A stretch of 64,000 nucleotides of DNA from Rhodopseudomonas palustris (GTDB lineage: Bacteria; Pseudomonadota; Alphaproteobacteria; Rhizobiales; Xanthobacteraceae): positions 1,178,001 through 1,242,000 of the forward strand of contig NZ_CP041387.1 of NCBI RefSeq assembly GCF_007005445.1, read 5' to 3'. The number at the start of each line of letters is the position of its first letter. The stretch's first letter is position 1. This document shows, piece after piece, positions 7,872-15,264 of this stretch. Made by a program: the position numbers and the translations under genes. The notes under the pieces are model-generated. The model searched no databases. It was not told where the DNA came from and saw nothing but the letters and a program-made list of their open reading frames with translations.

Positions 7872-9108
7872 TTTTGCGGTGTTCGCGCATCCGCATCAGG
7901 AGCATGAAGAGGCCGGCAACAACGGCGCGCCGTGGACCACCTGGCTGATGCTCGGCGGCCGCGGCGCCGGCAAGACGCGGGCCGGCGCCGAATGGGTGCG
8001 GGCGCTGGTCGCCGGCACGCCGCCTTATGCGGTGCGGCCTTATGGCCGGATCGCGCTGATCGGCGAGAGCTGGCACGACGCCCGCGAGGTGATGGTCGAG
8101 GGCGAATCCGGCCTCTTACGGATCTCGCCGCGCGCCGAGCGGCCGGAATGGATCGCCACCCGCAAGCGGCTGGAGTGGCCGAACGGCGCGGTCGGCCAGG
8201 TGTTCTCCGCCGACGATCCGGACTCTTTGCGCGGCCCGCAATTCGAGGCGGCGTGGTGCGACGAACTGGCGAAATGGCGCTACGCCGAAGCGAGCTTCGA
8301 CATGCTGCAATTCGGGCTGCGGCTGGGCTCCCGGCCGCGGCAACTGATCACCACGACGCCGCGGCCGTTGCCGCTGATCAAGCGGCTCCTGGTCGATCCG
8401 CGGACGCGGGTGACGCGGGCGCCGACCCGCGCCAATGCCGAGCATCTGTCGCCGGCGTTTCTCGACAATGTGGTGGCGCGCTATGCCGGCACGCGGCTCG
8501 GCCGGCAGGAGCTGGACGGCGATCTGATCGAGGACCGGCCGGACGCGCTGTGGTCGCGGGCGCTGATCGAACGCAGCCGCGTCGCCGAGGCGCCGCCGCT
8601 GCAGCGCATCGTGGTGGCGATCGATCCGCCGGCATCGTCGAAGCCGGGCGCCGACAGCTGCGGCATCGTCGCGGTGGGGCGCAGCGGCGACGGCGTGTAT
8701 TTCGTGCTGGAAGACGCTTCGGCGCAGGGGCTGACGCCGGCCGGCTGGGCCGCCAAGGCGGTGGGGCTGTATCACCGGCTTGAGGCCGATGCGATCGTCG
8801 CCGAAATCAACATGGGCGGCGAGATGGTGCGTGCGGTGATCCGCGAGACGGATTCGGTGGTGCCGATCCGCGAGGTGCGGGCGAGCCGCGGCAAATACGT
8901 CCGCGCCGAGCCGGTGGCGGCGCTGTACGAACAGGCCAAGGTCAAGCACGTCGGCAGCTTTCCGCTGCTCGAAGACGAGATGTGCGACTTCGGCCCCGGC
9001 GGCCTGTCGAATAGCCGCTCGCCCGACCGGCTCGACGCGCTGGTCTGGGCCGTCTCCGCGCTGGTGAAAGGCGCCAATGCCGGCGGCCCGCGGGTGCGGC
9101 TGCTGTAG
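7735..9108 (+). CDS. Terminase large subunit / DNA packaging ATPase-nuclease (g2-like)
   Basis: Powers DNA packaging into the procapsid and cuts the DNA. It has 457 residues from the first ATG; starts at 7753 or 7759 are equally possible. The ATPase domain shows Walker A GGRGAGKTR (about 74-82), the R-rich P-loop form used by GTA/T4-like terminases, and Walker B ending in WCDELAKW (D177, E178). The nuclease domain begins near IVVAIDPPASS (about 290), with later acidic residues in VAEINMGGEM and SPDRLDALVWAVSAL near the end. In R. capsulatus GTA the portal, protease and capsid genes follow terL. Here terL is followed by host-like genes and then g6, while the capsid lies upstream. Confidence 0.92.
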   Translation: MTRCPPMPMDSVWSLRAALRRLSAAGLTESFLRATGLRTLATLGHDFAVFAHPHQEHEEAGNNGAPWTTWLMLGGRGAGKTRAGAEWVRALVAGTPPYAVRPYGRIALIGESWHDAREVMVEGESGLLRISPRAERPEWIATRKRLEWPNGAVGQVFSADDPDSLRGPQFEAAWCDELAKWRYAEASFDMLQFGLRLGSRPRQLITTTPRPLPLIKRLLVDPRTRVTRAPTRANAEHLSPAFLDNVVARYAGTRLGRQELDGDLIEDRPDALWSRALIERSRVAEAPPLQRIVVAIDPPASSKPGADSCGIVAVGRSGDGVYFVLEDASAQGLTPAGWAAKAVGLYHRLEADAIVAEINMGGEMVRAVIRETDSVVPIREVRASRGKYVRAEPVAALYEQAKVKHVGSFPLLEDEMCDFGPGGLSNSRSPDRLDALVWAVSALVKGANAGGPRVRLL

Positions 9109-9128
9109 TGGCGGCGAGGGTGTCGTGT

Positions 9129-9209
9129 GTAGGATGGGTTGAGCGTTAGCGAAACCCATCACGCGATTGCGGGGGGGCGATGGGTTTCGCTGCGCTCAAC
9201 CCATCCTAC
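9129..9209. repeat. Palindromic repeat element (REP-like)
   Basis: Two 31-32 base arms, 9129-9160 and 9179-9209, are inverted copies built on GTAGGATGGGTTGAGCG and GAAACCCATC with one small mismatch region, separated by a short GC-rich loop. This is the kind of dispersed palindrome found in many copies in Bradyrhizobiaceae genomes. It sits between convergently arranged genes (terL and a minus-strand secreted protein), where it could also end transcription. Confidence 0.8.
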
Positions 9210-9226
9210 CAGAAGGCGAAGCAGCC

Positions 9227-9538
9227 TCAGCAGTAGCCGTACCAGCCGCAGGCGTAGGGCAGGCGGCCGAAGATCAGGTTCGGATCGGTGCCGTAATAGC
9301 TGCGGTACAGATACGAGCGCGGCTTGCCGTAGTAACCGTGCACGATCGGCGGCACGTCGACCTCCGGCGCATACACCGGCGTGCCGCTTTCCATCTCCAG
9401 CGATTGCCGCACGCCGCGCGGCTTCGGTTGCGGCTCGGCGAAGATCTTGCCGATCTTGCTGTGCATCGGCAGATCGGCCGCCCGCGCGGGCCAGGCCAGC
9501 GGCAACGCGATCAGCAGTAACAGCACGACACGCAACAT
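9227..9538 (-). CDS. Small secreted protein of unknown function
   Basis: 103 residues. A signal peptide is clear: MLRVVLLLLIALPLAWPARA with a likely cut after ARA-A (residues 20-21). The mature part is rich in Tyr, Gly and Pro (HGYYGKPRSYLYRSYYG) and ends in CGWYGYC, with two cysteines that could pair. No family is recognised with certainty; short Tyr/Gly-rich periplasmic proteins of this type are common in Bradyrhizobiaceae. It lies between terL and the trypsin-like protease gene, both cargo-like relative to the phage genes. Confidence 0.7.
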   Translation of the reverse strand: MLRVVLLLLIALPLAWPARAADLPMHSKIGKIFAEPQPKPRGVRQSLEMESGTPVYAPEVDVPPIVHGYYGKPRSYLYRSYYGTDPNLIFGRLPYACGWYGYC

Positions 9539-9611
9539 GGCGGCACTCCGGAGTGAGACGCCGCAAGGGTGGGGGATTATGGTTAATAAAGATTAACCAA
9601 CGGCGTTTTCC

Positions 9612-9697
9612 CGTCATTGCGCGCGCAGCGAAGCAATCCAGGCGCCGTGCACCGAGCCTCTGGATCGCGTCGTCGGCTTCGCCGCCTCGCGATGACG
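9612..9697. repeat. Dispersed palindromic repeat (CGTCATTGC family)
   Basis: The left edge CGTCATTGCGCGCGCAGCG, with AGCAATCCAGG following, is mirrored by CTGGATCGCG and CTCGCGATGACG at the right edge, giving a long imperfect hairpin of 86 bases. The CGTCATTGCGAG core recurs at 13388-13418. It lies between the secreted protein and protease genes. Confidence 0.75.
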
Positions 9698-9708
9698 GCC
9701 AGTCGTTC

Positions 9709-10476
9709 CTACCGCGCCAGCGCCGAGCCCCAGCTCTGCGCGGTGCGTGCGATCCAGTCGCGGTACAGCGTCAGCGGGGTGACGCCGGTGAGGCCGCCGC
9801 AGCCGGCGCTGTTGCCGGGGCCGGTCGACCACGACACCACGCCGACGACCACCAGCCGGTCGTTCTGCGCCTGCAGCGCCGGGCCGCCGGAATCGCCGGT
9901 GCAGGCGCCTAAGCCGGCGCGGCCGCCGCCGGCGGCCGGATCGGTGAGGCGGATCTGCAGGCGGCCGGGGCGGCCGGTCGCGGTCAGCGTCGCGCTGCGG
10001 GCGGTGCCGCCGCTTCTGCCGTCGCCGCGCCGGGTGACGCCGATGCCGGCGACGGTGAAGTCCTGGCCGGCGGCGAGCGGATCGTCCGGCGCCGCGATCG
10101 GCAGCGGCGCCTTGCCGGGCAGCGGCGCGGCGAGCTGCAAGAGCGCGACGTCGGCGCTGGCGCGGTGGCCGAGGATGGCGCGCATGTCGAACTCCGGATG
10201 CGCCGCGACGCGGGCGACGTCGCGCAGGCTCGGCTGCCGCTGCGCGTCGTACTGCACCACCTTGTAGTCCGCGCCGGGGCCGACGCAGTGCGCCGCGCTC
10301 AGCACCAGGTCGGGCGCGATCAGCGTCCCCGAACAGAAATTGCCGCGCGAGCCGACGATGGTGACCAGGGCGCGGGAAAGCGCGCCGGTCGCCTCCGGGG
10401 CGCCGCCGACCATTGCGGCGGCCGGTGAGGCCAGCGCGGCGGCGAGGAGGCTGCCGAATGTGAGCGTGCGGATCAT
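9709..10476 (-). CDS. Secreted trypsin-like serine protease
   Basis: 255 residues from the ATG at 10476, chosen because a signal peptide follows it (MIRTLTFGSLLAAALASPAA, cut near AAA-M). S1-family catalytic residues are all visible: H63 in LSAAHC, D109 in ASADVALLQL, and S196 in TGDSGGPA. Cysteine pairs around C48/C64 and near the end (SAGCGG) fit disulfides. It is exported and cleaves proteins in the periplasm or outside; the substrate is unknown. The gene is transcribed away from g6 and against the phage genes, between terL and g6, so it is cargo rather than a phage morphogenesis protease. Confidence 0.88.
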   Translation of the reverse strand: MIRTLTFGSLLAAALASPAAAMVGGAPEATGALSRALVTIVGSRGNFCSGTLIAPDLVLSAAHCVGPGADYKVVQYDAQRQPSLRDVARVAAHPEFDMRAILGHRASADVALLQLAAPLPGKAPLPIAAPDDPLAAGQDFTVAGIGVTRRGDGRSGGTARSATLTATGRPGRLQIRLTDPAAGGGRAGLGACTGDSGGPALQAQNDRLVVVGVVSWSTGPGNSAGCGGLTGVTPLTLYRDWIARTAQSWGSALAR

Positions 10477-10540
10477 GGCGGCGCGTTTCGCCCGCCGCCG
10501 CGGCGCTGTCAATCGCCGATCACCATCATGAGGAACCGCC

Positions 10541-11110
10541 ATGCCGATGCTGCTGCTGGCCGGGCCGGCCGCCGAGCCGTGGACCGTCGCTGATCTGAAG
10601 AGCTTCCTGCGCGTCGAGTACGAGGTGGACGACGCGGTGATCGCCTCGCTGCTGACGGCGGCGCGCGGCCAGATCGAGGCCGCAACCGGCAAGATGCTGC
10701 TGGCGCAGCGCTGGCGGCTGGTGCTGGATGCCTGGCCGCGCGAGGGGCGCATCGGGCTGCGCGGCGGCCCGCTGCGGGCGCTGATCGCGGTGCGGACCTA
10801 CGACGCGCACGGCGCCGCGCACGATGTCGATCCCGCCTGCTTTGCGCTCGATCTCGCCGGCGGCGTGATCGCGTCGCCGCGCTGGGCGCTGCCGGAGCCG
10901 GGGCGCCCGGTCGCCGGCATCGAGCTCGACCTCGAACTCGGCTACGGCACCGCGCCGGACGATATCCCGCCGCCGCTGCGCCATGCGGTGCGGATGCTGG
11001 TGGCGCAGTGGTACGACAACCGCGGCGATGCTGCGTCCGGAGCCGGCTCCGCGGTGCTGCCCGGCGGCATCGCCGCGATGATCGCCGGCTATCGCACGGT
11101 GACGCTGTGA
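10541..11110 (+). CDS. Head-tail connector protein (GTA g6-like)
   Basis: 189 residues. Begins with TVADLKSFLRVEYEVDDAVIASLLTAARGQIEAATGK, the signature of phage connector/adaptor proteins (phage_connect_1 type, HK97 gp6-like) that form a ring under the portal. The C-terminal part (RHAVRMLVAQWYDNRGD) is also typical. It is the first gene of a tightly packed run g6-g11, and its TGA overlaps the GTG start of the next gene. In other GTAs it follows the capsid gene directly; here more than 9 kb separate them. Confidence 0.85.
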   Translation: MPMLLLAGPAAEPWTVADLKSFLRVEYEVDDAVIASLLTAARGQIEAATGKMLLAQRWRLVLDAWPREGRIGLRGGPLRALIAVRTYDAHGAAHDVDPACFALDLAGGVIASPRWALPEPGRPVAGIELDLELGYGTAPDDIPPPLRHAVRMLVAQWYDNRGDAASGAGSAVLPGGIAAMIAGYRTVTL

Positions 11111-11427
11111 TCGATCCCGGGCGCTTGAATCGCCGGCTGACGCTGCTGGCGCCGGTCGAGACCGACGACGGGCAGGGCGGCGTGGCGCGGAGTTACGCGG
11201 CGCAGGCGGTGGTGTGGGCCAGCGTCGTGCCGCTCGCCGCGCGCGAGGGTGTTGCGGCCGATGACAGCCGCGCCGCGCTGCGCGCAAAAATCACGCTGCG
11301 CGCCGGGGTGACGCTGTCGCGCGCGCATCGGCTCGCCGATGGCGACAGCGTGTATCGCATCATCGCCTGGCGCAGCCGCGAGCGCGGCGCGCTGCTCGAG
11401 ATCGACGCCGAGACGGAGCAGACATGA
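11107..11427 (+). CDS. Head-tail adaptor / head closure protein (GTA g7-like)
   Basis: 106 residues, with a GTG start at 11107 overlapping the g6 stop. IDPGRLNRRLTLLAPVETDDGQGG is the hallmark N-terminus of the phage head-tail joining family (SPP1 gp16-like beta-barrel), and YRIIAWRSRERGALLEIDAE fits the C-terminal strand. It would form the stopper or closure ring between connector and tail terminator. Its stop overlaps the g8 start by four bases. Confidence 0.85.
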   Translation: MIDPGRLNRRLTLLAPVETDDGQGGVARSYAAQAVVWASVVPLAAREGVAADDSRAALRAKITLRAGVTLSRAHRLADGDSVYRIIAWRSRERGALLEIDAETEQT

Positions 11428-11834
11428 CCCCTGCCAGCGTTGCGCTGCGCGCGGCGATCCACCGCGCGCTGATCACCGACACCGCGCTGCTCGCCGCGCT
11501 CGGCGGGCCGCGGATCTACGACGAGCCGCCGCGCGAGGCGGCGTTTCCGTTCGTCACCCTCGGCGAAGCGCGGATCAGCGACGTCTCCGCCGACGATGCG
11601 CCGACGCAGGAGCATCAATTGACGTTGCACGCCTGGTCGCGCCAGGGCGGCCACAAGGAGGCGCACCTCATCACCGGCGCGCTGCTGCAGGCGCTGGACG
11701 ATGCGCCGCTCGCCCCGTCCGGCCATCGCCTGGTCAATCTGCGGTTCGCACTCGCCGACATCCGCCGCGAGCCCGACGGCCGCACCTATCACGCCTTGGT
11801 GCGATTTCGCGCCGTCACCGAACCAGTTAGTTAG
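11424..11834 (+). CDS. DUF3168 tail-terminator protein (GTA g8-like)
   Basis: 136 residues. ALRAAIHRALITDTALLAALGGPRIYDEPP, then FPFVTLGEARISD and HQLTLHAWSRQGG match DUF3168, the gpU-like tail terminator that caps the tail tube. C-terminal LVNLRFALADIRREPDGRTYHALVRFRAVTEP is also characteristic. The ATG overlaps the preceding stop (ATGA), part of the same operon. Confidence 0.87.
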   Translation: MTPASVALRAAIHRALITDTALLAALGGPRIYDEPPREAAFPFVTLGEARISDVSADDAPTQEHQLTLHAWSRQGGHKEAHLITGALLQALDDAPLAPSGHRLVNLRFALADIRREPDGRTYHALVRFRAVTEPVS

Positions 11835-11846
11835 CAGGAGCCGCGC

Positions 11847-12254
11847 ATGGGCGCACAAAAGGGCAAGGATCTGCTGCTCAAGATCCACGACGGCACGAAC
11901 TACGTCACCGTCGCCGGCTTGCGCAGCCGCAAGATCGCGTTCAACGCCGAACTGGTCGACATCACCCACGCCGAATCCGCCGACCGCTGGCGCGAGCTGC
12001 TGGCCGGCGCCGGCGTCCGCCGTGCGTCGATCTCCGGCCGCGGCCTGTTCAAGGATTCCAGCTCCGACGCGCTGGTGCGAACTGCGTTCTTCAGCGGGCT
12101 GATCAGCGACTGCCAGGTGGTGGTGCCGGATTTCGGCAGCATCACCGGGCCGTTCCAGATCGCCAGCCTGGAATTCGCCGGCGAGCACAACGGCGAAGTC
12201 ACCTTCGACCTGACGCTGGAGAGCGCCGGCGCGCTCGGCTTCGTCGCCTTGTGA
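11847..12254 (+). CDS. Major tail tube protein, TP901-1 family (GTA g9-like)
   Basis: 135 residues. MGAQKGKDLLLKIHDG and VTVAGLRSRKIAFNAELVDITHAES followed by WRELLAGAGVRRASISGRG match phage major tail protein 2 (TP901-1), which polymerises into the tail tube. ASLEFAGEHNGEVTFDLTLESAG is the conserved C-terminal strand. A good ribosome site (AGGAG) lies before the ATG. Encoded between the tail terminator and the tail assembly chaperone, as in RcGTA. Confidence 0.9.
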   Translation: MGAQKGKDLLLKIHDGTNYVTVAGLRSRKIAFNAELVDITHAESADRWRELLAGAGVRRASISGRGLFKDSSSDALVRTAFFSGLISDCQVVVPDFGSITGPFQIASLEFAGEHNGEVTFDLTLESAGALGFVAL

Positions 12255-12263
12255 GAGGATAGC

Positions 12264-12581
12264 ATGGCCAACAAACATCGCGGTGAAATCGAAGCCGAAC
12301 TCGGCGGCCGGACCCGCACGCTGGTGCTCACCCTCGGCGCGCTCGCCGAGCTGGAAGCCGCGTTCGCCGCCACCGATCTCGTCGCACTGGCGCAGCGCTT
12401 CGGCAGCGGGCATCTGTCGGCGCGCGATCTGGTCCGGATCATCGCCGCGGGCCTGCGCGGCGCCGGCGAGGCGGTCCGCGATGATGAAGTCGCGGCGATG
12501 ACGGTGAGCGGCGGCGCCGCCGGCTACGCCAGTATCGCGGCCGAGCTGCTGGCCGCGACGTTCGGCGAGGCGGCGGCGTGA
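12264..12581 (+). CDS. GTA tail assembly chaperone-type protein (g10-like)
   Basis: 105 residues. MANKHRGEIEAELGGRTRTLVLTLGALAELEAAF, then LVRIIAAGLRGAG fits the GTA family g10/tail tube GTA-gp10-like proteins that assist tape measure and tail tube assembly. Its stop overlaps the GTG of the following short gene, the arrangement of the two-part tail assembly chaperones of siphophages. No slippery sequence was identified, so frameshifting is not proposed. Confidence 0.83.
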   Translation: MANKHRGEIEAELGGRTRTLVLTLGALAELEAAFAATDLVALAQRFGSGHLSARDLVRIIAAGLRGAGEAVRDDEVAAMTVSGGAAGYASIAAELLAATFGEAAA

Positions 12582-12778
12582 CGCCGTTTCCGTGGGCGGA
12601 AGCGATGCAGTTCGGTCTCGGCGTGCTGCGGCTGCCGCCCGATCAGTTCTGGCGGATGACGCCGCGCGAACTCGCCGCCGCGATCGCCGGCCTGCGCGGC
12701 GGCGCGACACCGCCGCTCGGCCGCGCCGCGCTCGACGAACTGATGCGGCGCTATCCGGATCACGAGGAACTTGCGTGA
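12578..12778 (+). CDS. Small GTA tail assembly protein (g10.1-like, phage_TAC type)
   Basis: 66 residues from a GTG at 12578. The conserved stretch is PFPWAEAMQFGLGVLRLPPDQFWRMTPRELAAAI followed by LGRAALDELMRRYPD, typical of the phage tail assembly chaperone family that sits between g10 and g11 in alphaproteobacterial GTAs. The start overlaps the preceding stop and the TGA overlaps the next ATG. Confidence 0.85.
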   Translation: MTPFPWAEAMQFGLGVLRLPPDQFWRMTPRELAAAIAGLRGGATPPLGRAALDELMRRYPDHEELA

Positions 12779-13368
12779 TGACGGGCGACGGCAACGAGAC
12801 ATGCGACTGCGGCTGCGTCGAGGAGACGACTCAGAAGGTCGACCAGCTCACCACCAAGACCCAGGCGCTGAGCAGCGAAGCCAAGGGCTTCGCGCGGGCG
12901 ATGACCTCGGCGTTCTCGCAGGCGGTCACCGGCGGCAAGCAGTTCGAGGACGTGCTGAAGTCGCTGGCGCTGAAGGTCTCGGACCTCGCGCTGAAGGCGG
13001 CGCTGAAGCCGCTGACTACCAGCCTTGCCGGCGGCTTCGACAGCCTGTTCTCGGGGCTGTTCGGCGGCGCGACCGCCAAGAACGCCGACGGCGCGATCAA
13101 GCCATTTGCGGCCGGTGGGGTGATCGGCACCCCGACCTACTTCCCGATGCTCGGCGGCGGCGTCGGCCTCGCCGGTGAAGCCGGCCCCGAGGCGATCCTG
13201 CCGCTGGCGCGCGGCGCCGACGGCCGGCTCGGGGTCGCTTCGAGCGGGGGAGCCACCACGGTCAACATCCAGATCGCCACGCCCGACGCCGACAGCTTCC
13301 GCCGCTCCGAGACCTATCTCACCGGCCAGATCGCCCGCGCCGTCGCGCGCGGCCAGCGCGGGCTTTGA
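12778..13368 (+). CDS. Tape measure-type tail protein (GTA g11-like)
   Basis: 196 residues. The N-terminal QKVDQLTTKTQALSSEAKGFARAMTSAF and FEDVLKSLALKVSDLALKAALKPL, then a Gly-rich region AAGGVIGTPTYFPMLGGGVGLAGEAGPEAILPL are diagnostic of the short GTA tape measure. GTA tape measures are short, matching a short tail. The ATG at 12778 overlaps the preceding stop. The C-terminus ends SETYLTGQIARAVARGQRGL. It sets tail length and is probably membrane-active at the Gly/hydrophobic region. Confidence 0.87.
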   Translation: MTGDGNETCDCGCVEETTQKVDQLTTKTQALSSEAKGFARAMTSAFSQAVTGGKQFEDVLKSLALKVSDLALKAALKPLTTSLAGGFDSLFSGLFGGATAKNADGAIKPFAAGGVIGTPTYFPMLGGGVGLAGEAGPEAILPLARGADGRLGVASSGGATTVNIQIATPDADSFRRSETYLTGQIARAVARGQRGL

Positions 13369-13387
13369 GCCGACAGCCGTTCATCCA

Positions 13388-13418
13388 CGTCATTGCGAGC
13401 CTGCTCCTCGCAATGACG
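13388..13418. repeat. Short CGTCATTGCGAG hairpin
   Basis: A 12-bp perfect stem (CGTCATTGCGAG and its complement) with a 7-base loop lies 20 bases after the g11 stop. It shares its core with the larger repeat at 9612-9697. It may be a short dispersed palindrome that doubles as a terminator between g11 and g12. Confidence 0.65.
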
Positions 13419-13455
13419 GCGAGTGTGGATCGATTTGATTCCTGGTGCGCAAGTC

Positions 13456-14094
13456 ATGACCCCCTTCCACGAAATCCTGTTCCCGCTCGACGTCGCGTTG
13501 AAAAGCGCCGGCGGGCCGGAGCGGCGCACCGAGATCGTCGGCTTCGGCTCGGGCCGCGAACAGCGCAACGCGCGCTGGGCGGACTCGCGGCGGCGCTACG
13601 ACGCCGGCTACGGCGTCAAGACGTTCGAAGCGCTGCAGCAGGTGGTCGCGTTCTTCGAGGAGCGCCGCGGCCCGCTCACCGGCTTCCGCTGGCGCGACCG
13701 GCTGGATTGCAGTTCGGCCGCACCCGGCGCGCCGGTGTCGCCGCTCGACCAGGGCATCGGCATCGGCGACGGCTCGCGCACGAGCTATCAGCTCGTCAAG
13801 ACCTACGGCGCCGGCTTTGCGCCCTATGTGCGCACGATCACCAAGCCGGTCGCCGGCACCGTCCGCGTTGCGGTCGGCGGCGTCGAAGCCGCGGCCGCCG
13901 CGTTCGGCTGCGATCCCGCCACCGGCATCGTCAGCTTCGCGCCCGGCCATCAGCCGCCATCCGGTGCAGCGGTGACCGCGGGCTTTCAGTTCGACGTGCC
14001 GGTGCGGTTCGACACCGACTACCTCGAAGTCGATCTTTCGGCGTTCGCGGCCGGCGCCATTCCGAAGATCCCGCTGGTCGAGATCAGGGTGTGA
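13456..14094 (+). CDS. DUF2460 distal tail protein (GTA g12-like)
   Basis: 212 residues. FHEILFPLDVALKSAGGPERRTEIVGFGSG, then RNARWADSRRRYDAGYGVKT and FFEERRGPLTGFRWRD match DUF2460, the GTA distal tail (Dit-like) protein joining tail tube and baseplate. The C-terminal GCDPATGIVSFAPG and FDTDYLEVDLSAFAAGAIPKIPLVEIRV are strongly conserved. In RcGTA g13 follows at once; here 17.5 kb of other genes intervene. Its last 183 bases (13912-14094) recur at 19694-19876 with about 15 mismatches and no gaps. Confidence 0.92.
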   Translation: MTPFHEILFPLDVALKSAGGPERRTEIVGFGSGREQRNARWADSRRRYDAGYGVKTFEALQQVVAFFEERRGPLTGFRWRDRLDCSSAAPGAPVSPLDQGIGIGDGSRTSYQLVKTYGAGFAPYVRTITKPVAGTVRVAVGGVEAAAAAFGCDPATGIVSFAPGHQPPSGAAVTAGFQFDVPVRFDTDYLEVDLSAFAAGAIPKIPLVEIRV

Positions 14095-14137
14095 GCGGAC
14101 TCTCCCGGAGGCCGCGGTTCGAGCCGCCGCCATTGCT

Positions 14138-15145
14138 TCAAGGCTTTCGCGGCATCGGCCCCGCGGCTGCCGGCTGCGGTGGTGCGGGCGATACGACGAA
14201 CGACAGCCAGGCGTTCCAGCCTTCCGGCCGGTTCTGCGCGGCGAACTCCTTGTAGCCCTTCAGGTTCAGATAACCCTGCATGTCGCCGACCGGAAACAGG
14301 ATGCCGAGCTGCGGTCCGACGCCGGCAACACGCGACCGAAACCCGCCAAGCAGCGCCCGCGCGCCGGAATCGTCGCTGATCTGCTGGAAGTAATAGCCGA
14401 CCAGCCCAAGCTGGAGTTGTTTGGTGAGGAAGTGCGACGCGCCCCAGTCGACGTGAAAGTCGACGCCGTTCTGGTAGTTCGCCGATGTGTTCTTGAAGTT
14501 GTAGGTCGCACCCGCGACCGCCGAGAATTCGTTGCCGGCGAGTGGATTGAAATAGGTGTAGCCGACGCCGAAGTCGATCGCGCCGTGGCCGATGCCGAGA
14601 TTGGCGAGGCGGTGCCGGTCGTAGTCGCCGACCGGAATGTCGCCGGTGCCATACACCATGAAGTTATTGACGCCCACGTTCCATTTCAGCGCGATCTGCG
14701 GAATCACGTCGCCGTATGAGGTGAGATCCTGCGTCCGGCCGAGCGCGATGGTGCGGCCGGAGAAATCGCTCAGCGACGCTTCAGCCGCCGCCTGGTTGCG
14801 GCCCGCAACGCCGATCAGGGTCGCGGACAATTGGCCACCGAGAACCGGCGTTGCGAACACGTAGCTTGGGCCGTACAGGCCGAGGTCGCCCTTGCCGGAG
14901 ACCCCGACGTCGACCCGTCCGCCCCGGGGAAACTGCATGCCGGCGCCTGCGCTGACATCGGTGTGATAGTAGATTGAGATCCAGGACCAGCCTGGCGTGC
15001 CCGGTGTCGCTGCAAGGCTGCCGAAGAAGCCAGGGACCCAGAAGCTGATGCCCCCTTCGTCGGCCGATGCTGCTTGCGGGCCTTGGAGGGCCAGCAGCGC
15101 TACGGCTGCCAATCCGCCGATGATACGGTGCGAATATTGCGACAT
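14138..15145 (-). CDS. Outer-membrane transporter-like protein (phenol MetA/SphA family)
   Basis: 335 residues with a signal peptide (about 1-28, cut near ASA-D). The mature protein begins GGISFWVPGFFGSLAATP and contains alternating amphipathic strands ending in aromatic residues (VGYYFQQISDD, WLSFVVSP), as in outer-membrane beta-barrels of the MetA-pathway phenol degradation transporter family. It lies downstream of a phosphatase-like and a sulfatase gene on the same strand, so it may take up or release the sulfated compound or its product; that is inferred from context. Confidence 0.75.
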   Translation of the reverse strand: MSQYSHRIIGGLAAVALLALQGPQAASADEGGISFWVPGFFGSLAATPGTPGWSWISIYYHTDVSAGAGMQFPRGGRVDVGVSGKGDLGLYGPSYVFATPVLGGQLSATLIGVAGRNQAAAEASLSDFSGRTIALGRTQDLTSYGDVIPQIALKWNVGVNNFMVYGTGDIPVGDYDRHRLANLGIGHGAIDFGVGYTYFNPLAGNEFSAVAGATYNFKNTSANYQNGVDFHVDWGASHFLTKQLQLGLVGYYFQQISDDSGARALLGGFRSRVAGVGPQLGILFPVGDMQGYLNLKGYKEFAAQNRPEGWNAWLSFVVSPAPPQPAAAGPMPRKP

Positions 15146-15264
15146 GCCACGTTCCGATGTGTCCTGGTCAGCCTCTGACCGTTGTCACGCCTGCGCCAAA
15201 ACCGGCGCCGGATAGTTGCGCGGAGACCACCCCGGATCGCCGGCCCGGGCGATCGATGCGGGCG

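Noticed and set aside
9709..10476. The trypsin-like protein as the GTA prohead protease
   Set aside because: It has a signal peptide, S1-family motifs and the opposite strand; prohead proteases are cytoplasmic and of a different fold.
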